Shown here piece by piece: positions 34,042 through 40,957 of a stretch of 64,000 nucleotides of DNA. The stretch covers positions 186,001 to 250,000 of the forward strand of contig NZ_JACVFB010000001.1 of the NCBI RefSeq assembly GCF_014529945.1, in the 5' to 3' direction. The stretch comes from Chitinophaga varians. Its GTDB lineage: Bacteria > Bacteroidota > Bacteroidia > Chitinophagales > Chitinophagaceae. Positions within the stretch are counted from its first letter, which is position 1. Each line of letters starts with the position of its first letter. The notes under the pieces are model-generated. The model was given only the letters and a program-made list of their open reading frames with translations, was not told where the DNA came from and did not search any database. A program made the position numbers and the translations under genes.

Positions 34042-35448
34042 TTAACAAGGTTTTCCAACAGGGAGTTTCGAATTACTATCCAATTCTACTGGGATAACTC
34101 CCATATTATCAAGTGGATCCAGATATATGTTTACGGCCGATCCAAAAATGGAAAGAAGTCCTGACGTGGCTGACTTAAGTTCCGTTGATTTTCTCCGGAA
34201 ATTATTTTCAAATGCACCCGGATCTGATTTGAAGGACTCATATAGTGTTTTAATCTTGTCCCAGTCATTCAACGTTATAATATAGTTATTGTCTTTTGTT
34301 ACCACTGTAAGACTCGCATTCTTGATGAAGAAATTCAGATCGGAAGGATACAATTTAAACTCCGGGCTGTTTAAAGCCTTTTCTACGAGGTCAAATATAT
34401 CCTGTGGACTTGGGGCGGTTCCCGCAGGGTGGCTATGTGCAAATCCGATAGTATAACCCTCCGCCGCGTTCCAGGTGAAATTGGAATGGATGTGATCTAT
34501 GTTGTTATCTGTGTAGAGGGGCTTTTGAACCCACTTACCGCCTAGCGTGCTTAATGCCTGCTCCACTCCCCATTCATTTGAGGATGTTGCAAGTTTACCC
34601 CTTAATTCACTTAGTGGTTTACTGAAGGCAGGGACTTTCATATTACTGTCGATCGTTTTTCTTTCGTCACAAGGATTTTTATTAGTGGCGGCAGGCAAAG
34701 GTTGTGGGTCACGCGCCGGAGGATCCAGCTCTTCGTGCTCCTCCAGGTTGCCCCTGCCTCCACCACCAGAACCAGTTCCACCGCCGCCCCCACTACCGCC
34801 ACCAATACCTCCTTCCCATGGTGATGGGGGTGGGGTTACATCTCCCCCGGTACTACGATCAGTACACACGGAATAACCATACACAGTAAATACTCCATCC
34901 GAATCTATATAGGTTTCCTGCAGAAACTTACATTCTAATTCTGATTGAGGAGTCTTGTCATAGGAATCTTTACTTGGGAATGATTCAAAGTCAGCTTTAT
35001 ATTTCGGAACTCCCTGCTCGTAATAATATCCATACTGGAAATGCATGTTCAGGTCATATCTGCCAGCTACTCCGGAAAAGTCCCAGGCTCTGAACATATT
35101 GTTTTGCTTTCCATATTCGCTGGTAGTGATGATCACCAAAAGATACCCCTTAAATCCCGATTTAGTTCGGGTTATTACAACTTTACGGATGCTTCTGCCT
35201 CCTTTGCTCAACTTATATTTGAACGGCGCTGGTATTGAAATACTGGTGTCTGTCAATACCTGGGCCTTGTCCCAGTTTAGTTCACCTGTAGCCTTTGATG
35301 TAGCTCCATACCAGTTTTGGGCATCGGTTAAAAGCTGATCTTTCGGGGAAGATAGAACCTCTTTATTATTCTTCGAGCAGGATACCATCAGTAAAAAGAA
35401 TAACAGGATCAGATTGGATAATAACCATCTGTGGGGAATATTTAACAT
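34042..35448 (-). CDS. Lipoprotein with glycine-rich linker and JAB-like HxHP motif
   Basis: Lipoprotein of 468 aa with lipobox LMVSC (Cys24). The N-terminal region (to about residue 205) is beta-rich. A long Gly/Ser/Pro linker follows (around residues 210-245). The C-terminal domain contains FAHSHPAGTAPSPQDIFDL near residue 337, a JAB/MPN-type metal-peptidase-like motif (HxHP, then Ser and Asp), although the spacing from HSHP to Ser is five rather than the usual six. The last residue is Cys. A -7 box lies about 25 bp upstream. I cannot name the family; a surface peptidase or a remnant of one is possible. Confidence 0.7.
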   Translation of the reverse strand: MLNIPHRWLLSNLILLFFLLMVSCSKNNKEVLSSPKDQLLTDAQNWYGATSKATGELNWDKAQVLTDTSISIPAPFKYKLSKGGRSIRKVVITRTKSGFKGYLLVIITTSEYGKQNNMFRAWDFSGVAGRYDLNMHFQYGYYYEQGVPKYKADFESFPSKDSYDKTPQSELECKFLQETYIDSDGVFTVYGYSVCTDRSTGGDVTPPPSPWEGGIGGGSGGGGGTGSGGGGRGNLEEHEELDPPARDPQPLPAATNKNPCDERKTIDSNMKVPAFSKPLSELRGKLATSSNEWGVEQALSTLGGKWVQKPLYTDNNIDHIHSNFTWNAAEGYTIGFAHSHPAGTAPSPQDIFDLVEKALNSPEFKLYPSDLNFFIKNASLTVVTKDNNYIITLNDWDKIKTLYESFKSDPGAFENNFRRKSTELKSATSGLLSIFGSAVNIYLDPLDNMGVIPVELDSNSKLPVGKPC

Positions 35449-35846
35449 AGCGGGCTAAAATTATAGGTTAACAAATATAGTTTTGTTGTGAAATGTAATG
35501 TAATAGGTGAGGACCGCCGGGCAAACAGGAATTACATGGCAAGTAGTGCCTACCGTTTATTGTTATGTTGAGAATATTTTTTGAAAAAAAACATTAAAAG
35601 CAATCTGATATATAACAATATAGTATGGGTTCCGAAATAGTCCTGATTACACGACGTGATGCTCTTGAGATGGGAAATTGTTTTAACATTAATAACATGA
35701 TAGTTTAAATTATCAAGCGGTTATAATATATATTATAACTAAATCGAATGCTCAAATATAAGTAGTAATCTGATAATTTAATTATTAATTTTAGTTATGA
35801 ACTTTCTTCTGTTTGGGTATGACAGAATAGAAAACTGTTTTCGGCA
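35449..35846. other. AT-rich gap without genes
   Basis: About 400 bp of AT-rich DNA between the lipoprotein operon and the RelA/SpoT-type gene. Apart from the -7 box at 35472-35479 I see no gene, tRNA or long repeat. The 3' end of the ParA-RelA operon is at its right edge, with no strong terminator hairpin. Confidence 0.6.
35472..35479 (-). promoter_or_regulatory. -7 box of the JAB-like lipoprotein operon
   Basis: The minus strand reads TATATTTG, an exact TAnnTTTG match, 24 bp before the lipoprotein ATG. No good -33 element is visible. Confidence 0.4.
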
Positions 35847-36554
35847 TTACTCTACCCTTAAAAACGGTTCAAATATATTTTGGATTGACCTGTTTTTATT
35901 GTGATCATTTAATGTTCTATAAATTGAGTCCGCAAGTCGGGTACCAGTTGAAATTAACTTAGATAGGACACGCAATTGTTCCTTACAGGCAACGTCACTT
36001 GTTGGGTGGGGGTAATTAATACTATGATCAATTTCTCCCCAAATTTCCTCAAATAGCGTCCTGACCTGAATTTCACAGCATATAGGATTAGGGTTGTTAT
36101 TATTGGGTTTAACGAGATAATGTACACTTGTATAATAAGTGTCTCTTACCGAGCTCCTAATTCCTAATTTATCGTATAGCTTTTTTGATTCGGGATCCCA
36201 TGTATATGCCATAGGCTCTTCTACAAATGCCCAATCTCCTTCTTTTACGTAATTTTGAATATGTTTGTGAATAATTGGAAACTGGTCCTGATACAAGTGT
36301 AACACTCGTATGCCTATGAGATCGGTCACCTCCTGAAATAAATTGTCGATAGTCACTTCCCTTCCTTTTTTATTTTTCCTGTCAATTTTATCCCGAAGGT
36401 GACTGGGATCTTTCAATCGGCCCTTAACAGAGTGAATTATTGGAAAGGGTTTGGAATTCAGTGCAGGGTGCGCACCAAAGAATGTTTCAACTGAAGCCTT
36501 AAACTGAAGTAATTTATGCTGATTTTCCTGATAGAAATTAATAACAGTATCCAT
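35847..36554 (-). CDS. Small RelA/SpoT-domain nucleotide pyrophosphokinase
   Basis: Single-domain synthetase-like protein of 235 aa (COG2357 type) with no hydrolase or regulatory domain. All expected catalytic elements are seen: the basic ATP-binding stretch SVKGRLKDPSHLRDKIDRK (Arg46, Lys48), the metal Asp78 in TDLIGIRV, the guanine-stacking Tyr141 in YTSVHYLV, and Glu161 in EIQVRT followed by WGEIDHSINY. It should transfer pyrophosphate to a nucleotide, or to tRNA as in toxic toxSAS enzymes. It starts 11 bp after the ParA-like gene stop, so the pair is an operon. The partner and location suggest a toxin or defence effector rather than a housekeeping alarmone synthetase; this is inference. 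Confidence 0.88.
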   Translation of the reverse strand: MDTVINFYQENQHKLLQFKASVETFFGAHPALNSKPFPIIHSVKGRLKDPSHLRDKIDRKNKKGREVTIDNLFQEVTDLIGIRVLHLYQDQFPIIHKHIQNYVKEGDWAFVEEPMAYTWDPESKKLYDKLGIRSSVRDTYYTSVHYLVKPNNNNPNPICCEIQVRTLFEEIWGEIDHSINYPHPTSDVACKEQLRVLSKLISTGTRLADSIYRTLNDHNKNRSIQNIFEPFLRVE

Positions 36555-36565
36555 AGGTCTTTCCT

Positions 36566-37705
36566 TTACTTGGCTGATAGGGCTTTAATTCGAGTTAACA
36601 AATCTTTTGTGAAAATTTTATATTTTTCACCTATTTCTCTCAGGTTTCCATTGTTTCCCACATTGTAGCTGAAGCCATTTTCTTTTAGGAGGTCCAAATA
36701 ATCGCTATCGGTTCTTTGAAGTTCAACATACTCTTCCGGGACTTTCCACATAGGGCATTTTAATGCTTGCGCCATGGCGGGATATGTGTTGTGAGTATGG
36801 ATAATTGCTTTTCTCCCAATTGGATTTGAAGCAAGTTGAGGAGTAAGATGCACACGATTACTTTCCTGAATGTAAGTTAAAACGGTCTTCGGGATTCGAT
36901 TTACATATTGAAAATGTGCTTGCGCTAAATCATATTCATTACCATTTTCTCCTTTTTTAGTATATTTTTTTGAATTATAAATAGTATAACCCAAAAATTG
37001 CACAAAATTTTTAGGGAATCTGGCTCTTTTGTCTCCTGAAATCAAGGTATAGATAGAAGTAAATTCCTTTTGCCATAACTGCAAAGCACTTCCAATGTTT
37101 CTTATACCATATAGGCTGAACATATCAGGTTGGGCCGGAATAAAGAAACCGTCCACGGTTGACATTATTACTTTATTTAATGTCCCAAGGCTGGGAGACG
37201 TATCAATTAAAACAAAATCATACCCTTTTTCAGTTGCGTATTGCTGACAGACACGTCTGATATTGGTAACTGTCCTTATAGCCAGATTGTCTCCCTGATA
37301 TATTCCACTCCATCTTTCGGCAATTTTATTTTCATATTTATGAAGCGACAGCCTACCAGGAATAATGTCAATATTTGAATCTAAACGATATGGAGGTGGT
37401 ATATCAGCCAATTCGCTTAGACCATCTTCTGTAGGCTTTAAAATAAAATGAGCACTTCTGGGAGAATTTACTATATCAGGATTCCTTTTAAATGCCGGTT
37501 CAAAGTCTTCTATATAATCGTCTTCTTCCTCCCATATCGTATGTAGGGTTTCTTCCCTCATTGCACAAATTGTGAGATTACATTGGGGGTCTAAGTCTAA
37601 TAAAAGGACTTTATATCCAAGTTCGGCCAGGGTATGTCCAACGTGAAAAGTCAGGGTAGATTTACCTACTCCTCCCTTATTGTTAAAAACTGAAATTATT
37701 TTCAT
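36566..37705 (-). CDS. ParA/MinD-type ATPase paired with RelA/SpoT gene
   Basis: Deviant Walker-A ATPase of 379 aa. NNKGGVGKST has the signature Lys10 and the P-loop Lys15, followed by LLLDLDPQCNLT and Walker B FVLIDTSPSLGTLNK. A large insertion (about residues 55-125) and a C-terminal extension of some 100 residues exceed ordinary ParA length. No parB or parS-like gene is adjacent and no replication gene is present, so plasmid partition is unlikely. It heads a two-gene operon with the RelA/SpoT-type gene. A sensor or regulator of that enzyme is a reasonable hypothesis. ATG at 37703-37705; the DNA is AT-rich relative to the flanks. Confidence 0.88.
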   Translation of the reverse strand: MKIISVFNNKGGVGKSTLTFHVGHTLAELGYKVLLLDLDPQCNLTICAMREETLHTIWEEEDDYIEDFEPAFKRNPDIVNSPRSAHFILKPTEDGLSELADIPPPYRLDSNIDIIPGRLSLHKYENKIAERWSGIYQGDNLAIRTVTNIRRVCQQYATEKGYDFVLIDTSPSLGTLNKVIMSTVDGFFIPAQPDMFSLYGIRNIGSALQLWQKEFTSIYTLISGDKRARFPKNFVQFLGYTIYNSKKYTKKGENGNEYDLAQAHFQYVNRIPKTVLTYIQESNRVHLTPQLASNPIGRKAIIHTHNTYPAMAQALKCPMWKVPEEYVELQRTDSDYLDLLKENGFSYNVGNNGNLREIGEKYKIFTKDLLTRIKALSAK

Positions 37706-37872
37706 AAGTGTGTATTAAAATATAATGTAGGAAGGTTACAATTTTATGTTCTTTCGAAATAATAGCTTGTTCATGCGTTGAGTCGTTGTTTTTTAGAATC
37801 GATCTGGAAACGTAAGAGATTGATGAATCATTTTAGGAATATGTGAAGTATCCATTGCGAAATGGTCTATAG

Positions 37873-38001
37873 ATGAAAGTGATAAAAAAAGTCAAAGCTG
37901 CTATAGCTGCAGACTATGTACCGGCCGCTGTTTTGGGATCAGTAAACAGCCCTCGAGATGAGGTGAATGAATTTAGAAAAAACATACCTGGATTTTGGTA
38001 A
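37873..38001 (+). CDS. Possible small ORF, 42 aa
   Basis: ATG-initiated frame starting MKVIKKVKAAIAADYVPAAV and ending in PGFW. The N-terminal half is a potential amphipathic, basic helix. It lies about 170 bp upstream of, and divergent from, the ParA-like gene. No family is recognised, and it may be a gene remnant or chance frame. Confidence 0.2.
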   Translation: MKVIKKVKAAIAADYVPAAVLGSVNSPRDEVNEFRKNIPGFW

Positions 38002-38060
38002 TATGCGGCGTGTTAAGGCATGTGCTATTATTGTCCCTTCCTCGGATCACATTCAATTTG

Positions 38061-38106
38061 TTTTGAAATGCACTACAACGGCAGTTTGAAATGTACTACA
38101 ACAGCG
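38061..38106 (+). repeat. Two tandem 23-bp direct repeats
   Basis: Copies at 38061-38083 and 38084-38106 share the core TTTGAAATGNACTACAACNGC and differ at four positions. Repeats of this form are reminiscent of the multiple terminal repeats of IS21-type elements, but no istA or istB is present, so at most a remnant end remains. Confidence 0.55.
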
Positions 38107-38502
38107 CTTCGAATAAATAGAGGCAATGTTTGCAGATAATTCAATGGGTTGATATAAGGGAAAGGAATTGGGCAATATACTATTATGACTGATTACCTTA
38201 TAACATAACAAGTAATCAGTCTTGACAGATTGAAAATGAGAGGAAAATAGATAAAATGAGTCCATTATTCTAAAATTTAACGGGCGCTCCGCAGGATAGT
38301 AATTCTTATTTACTAACGATCAGTTTGACAAAAAGTACTATCGACTGGCAACATTTTTTAAAAATTTTCTCCATTTGCCACTAAAAGACGCAACATTATC
38401 TGTTGAGTGTCAAAATGACTGAGTGAAAACTTGTCCTGCCATGTTGAGCTGATAATACACGAAGAACAACCGATGGGGCGAACCGAAAGACTCCTCAACC
38501 AC

Positions 38503-38868
38503 CTACCCGTGATACACCCTGGAAGAAGTAATGATGCCGTCTTTTATTTCCAGCACTTCTCCTACCTGCAGGTCTTCTTCACCGGGCACCTGACGGAGAT
38601 ATTCCATAAATATGCGGTCCTGATTGGCGGTTAACGTATGCGGGATATACTGTAGGTGGGGATATCGCTCAAAAGAATCCTGCCACCAGGCGCGGAGTGC
38701 CACCTTGCCTTTGATTAGGCCGCCCGTGGCTGGCTGTCGGATTTTCAACTTAGGGCTGTAATGCATCGCATGATCGTGGTACAGGGATAATAATTTCTCC
38801 AGGTCATGTTCATTGAAGGCTTCAAACCATTTGTGGGCAATGAATTCCAGTTCGGTGGGTACTGACAT
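38503..38868 (-). CDS. SnoaL-like / NTF2-fold protein
   Basis: Cytoplasmic protein of 121 aa of the nuclear-transport-factor-2 superfamily (SnoaL-like). The N-terminal helix FIAHKWFEAFNEHDLEKLLSLYHDHAMHYSP is characteristic, followed by the KGKVALRAWW loop and C-terminal strands ending VGEVLEIKDGIITSSRVYHG. Members include polyketide cyclases and limonene-epoxide-hydrolase-like enzymes, but most are uncharacterised. ATG at 38866-38868 with a -7 box 20 bp upstream. It stands alone between the AT-rich region and the SusCD locus. Confidence 0.88.
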   Translation of the reverse strand: MSVPTELEFIAHKWFEAFNEHDLEKLLSLYHDHAMHYSPKLKIRQPATGGLIKGKVALRAWWQDSFERYPHLQYIPHTLTANQDRIFMEYLRQVPGEEDLQVGEVLEIKDGIITSSRVYHG

Positions 38869-38888
38869 ATACTACTGTTTGTAAGTAG

Positions 38889-38896
38889 CAAATATA
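38889..38896 (-). promoter_or_regulatory. -7 box of the SnoaL-like gene
   Basis: The minus strand reads TATATTTG, matching TAnnTTTG, 20 bp before the ATG. Confidence 0.4.
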
Positions 38897-38953
38897 GGTT
38901 AGTTGTCTGGACTCAGCATCCTGTTTTCCAATATACACGGGATATGGTCCGGG

Positions 38954-38984
38954 ATGGGTGTCTCCTTTTTTCGGAGACACCCAT
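38954..38984 (-). terminator. Terminator of the SusCD operon
   Basis: A perfect 12-bp stem (38954-38965 with 38973-38984) with a 7-nt loop lies 18 bp past the stop of the last gene of the leftward operon. It lacks a strong T run on the minus strand. Confidence 0.75.
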
Positions 38985-39002
38985 TATCTGTCTGAAGACC
39001 TG

Positions 39003-39695
39003 TTATCTTATCGTTATGGTATCACTATAGGCCACATTAAACGTGTCCAACGCTTTCAGCTCCGGGATATACGATGAAAGAACGGCCACTTTTGTACCCG
39101 GATTGACAGTATTGAGTACAACTGAATCGCTACGGGAGGGAAGACTGACTATTTGCTGTTGGTTGGTGGCATCATAGAAAGTAAGGCGGGTAGTGACATT
39201 TAGCGCGGTGTCTGTTGCGGAGAAAAATAGTTTGTAGGCGTTTCCCGGCAGTGCTACAGGTGGCCTGGCACTGTTTAGCTGGCGATTTACCAGCGATGAA
39301 ATATACAACGGGCCGTATATCCTTACGCCGGAAAGCGATTGGCCTACAGATTTGTTGCCCTTACCGTCTGTCGTATACAAAACAAAATTCTGTACATATT
39401 CACCCATGCCTTTGATCAGTGTGCTGATCGTATCGTTTACGGTACCGGTGGCAGGCAGTATAATGGAGTCGGTATTATTGTTCCAGTATATGATATATCC
39501 TGTGATACTGGGGTCGGGACTCGGCTGCCATTGTAACAGCGCCCGCATGTTACCGGACCTGGCGATCAGGTTGGTGACGGGGCCGGGATAGATAATTTCG
39601 GTTCCATTCAGCAGGTCTTTGTATTTTGTCGCCTCTTTTGTACAGGCCGTTGTCCAAAGCAATATGGCCGACAATAAAAAAATATATGCTTTCAT
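39003..39695 (-). CDS. DUF4998 surface lipoprotein
   Basis: Lipoprotein of 230 aa (lipobox WTTAC, Cys18) of the DUF4998 type. A fibronectin-like N-terminal domain follows the anchor: LIARSGNMRALLQWQPSPDPSITGYIIYWN reads like an FN3 strand pattern. A second beta domain with VRIYGPLYISSLVNRQL follows. It is the last gene of the SusC-SusD operon, 6 bp after the upstream lipoprotein, and is probably a surface glycan-binding or accessory protein. The ligand is unknown. Confidence 0.85.
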   Translation of the reverse strand: MKAYIFLLSAILLWTTACTKEATKYKDLLNGTEIIYPGPVTNLIARSGNMRALLQWQPSPDPSITGYIIYWNNNTDSIILPATGTVNDTISTLIKGMGEYVQNFVLYTTDGKGNKSVGQSLSGVRIYGPLYISSLVNRQLNSARPPVALPGNAYKLFFSATDTALNVTTRLTFYDATNQQQIVSLPSRSDSVVLNTVNPGTKVAVLSSYIPELKALDTFNVAYSDTITIR

Positions 39696-39701
39696 GTTAG
39701 T

Positions 39702-40937
39702 TTAATTTGTGTTTCCAAAAATGGTGATCTCCATCGCATGGGCGAAGGTGGCGCCGGACCAGGATTCTGAAACAGCCAGTCTCAGGAATCTCGCTTTGGG
39801 TGCGGTGAAAGGAAAGGTGAACTCCGTCCCTCTGTTAAAGAAGGCTTTGTCGGTGGCCGTGGCGGCAGTGGGTGGGGCGCCGGAAGGAGGACCGGGCCAT
39901 ACATAGTTTCCCATGTTTACCCAATCACCGAGCACGGTTCCCACTTCTGAGAATACAGGCAGTGTCACATCTGCAGGGGCCGGATTATTGGAACCCCAGA
40001 TGGAGAATACTTTGGGATTTCCATGTCCATATTCATATCCGGCCCTCCCATAAAGGATAAACCGGCTCAATTTAGCGGAGATGCCCAGGCCCCAGGTGGC
40101 CGTAATGGGTAAAGGAACATTCTCCTGTACGGTATGCCAGCCGGTTCCGTCGGTGGCGCCGTTCCAGAGATTACTCAGTGCCCATCCAAACCCGATTTTG
40201 GTATCACTGGGCAACCGGTTTTCAAAGAATTTGCTTTTATCAAGTTGAATTTCAAATAATGGCCGGATCGTTTGATAGATGGTGTCCGAGTTATTGCCCC
40301 ATTGATCGGTGATATAGGTGGCAAATGCTTTGGGCAATGTATCAAATCCTCTTGCTGAAAAATTCATGAATAAAAAATCACTGAAGTTTTGCTGGTAGAT
40401 GCCATAACCCGGATCACCGCTGCCTTTGTAAAGTAAGATGGCGCCAACAGGCTTTTTATGCGGATTGATCGTCTGTACGTTCACTCCGCCAAAATCTGCC
40501 TGCATTTTGATGGTCCTGGCCACGAGCTGATAAACCGGCGTATCGGGGTTCACCTTTACCGTTACTACATTCGATTCCACATTGGCGCGTGAAACCGCTG
40601 TCAGTTTTACTTCATATTCTTTCTTCCTGGCGAAGCCTTCAACAGTAACGGTATCGTTATAATAGCTGGATTTTGTTTCTCTTGATTTCCCTGTTTCATC
40701 ATTGATGACGTAAGACGCCTTTACATACAGCACATTTCCTGTTTTGGGCAATTGGTAGGTAATAAAAGCGCCTCCGTTGAAGTTGGTCACCTTAATGTTG
40801 GATACAACGTCAGGTTTGGTTTTATCGGAAGAAACAGGGGTATTGTAGTCCACTTCCTTACTGCACGAGAAATGGATATATACAAGGGCAATCAATGCCG
40901 GCAGGGTGCTTTTCAGAAAACGGGATGTCTGATGCAT
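39702..40937 (-). CDS. DUF4959/DUF5126/DUF5000 surface lipoprotein
   Basis: Lipoprotein of 411 aa (IHFSC, Cys25) with the domain order typical of SusCD-linked proteins: an FN3-like DUF4959 (about residues 35-125), a DUF5126-like middle, and a C-terminal DUF5000 domain, which is F5/8-type (discoidin-like). Its RFILYGRAGYEYGHGNPKVFSIWG and FPFTAPKARFLRLAV are classic carbohydrate-binding jelly-roll strands. It lies between the susD-like and DUF4998 genes in one operon and probably binds glycan at the cell surface. Confidence 0.87.
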   Translation of the reverse strand: MHQTSRFLKSTLPALIALVYIHFSCSKEVDYNTPVSSDKTKPDVVSNIKVTNFNGGAFITYQLPKTGNVLYVKASYVINDETGKSRETKSSYYNDTVTVEGFARKKEYEVKLTAVSRANVESNVVTVKVNPDTPVYQLVARTIKMQADFGGVNVQTINPHKKPVGAILLYKGSGDPGYGIYQQNFSDFLFMNFSARGFDTLPKAFATYITDQWGNNSDTIYQTIRPLFEIQLDKSKFFENRLPSDTKIGFGWALSNLWNGATDGTGWHTVQENVPLPITATWGLGISAKLSRFILYGRAGYEYGHGNPKVFSIWGSNNPAPADVTLPVFSEVGTVLGDWVNMGNYVWPGPPSGAPPTAATATDKAFFNRGTEFTFPFTAPKARFLRLAVSESWSGATFAHAMEITIFGNTN

Positions 40938-40957
40938 AACGTTTTTAGGTTTTTAGG

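Larger units (their letters stand above)
37706..38502. other. AT-rich, apparently decayed region
   Basis: About 800 bp without a convincing gene. It holds one short open frame (37873-38001, 42 codons from ATG) and a tandem pair of 23-bp direct repeats (38061-38083 and 38084-38106) that resemble ends of insertion sequences. No transposase or integrase is readable. It separates the ParA-RelA operon from the SnoaL-like gene and probably marks the right edge of the foreign-looking segment. Confidence 0.5.

Noticed and set aside
35847..36554. CapRel-type fused toxin-antitoxin
   Set aside because: The protein is a single synthetase domain of 235 aa and lacks the C-terminal pseudo-zinc-finger and extension that form the antitoxin part of CapRel.
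36566..37705. Plasmid partition locus
   Set aside because: There is a ParA-type ATPase, but no ParB, no parS-like repeats and no replication gene nearby; the partner is a RelA/SpoT-type enzyme.
38053..38265. 70-aa minus-strand frame
   Set aside because: It runs through the direct repeats and AT-rich spacer with no protein-like conservation signal visible.
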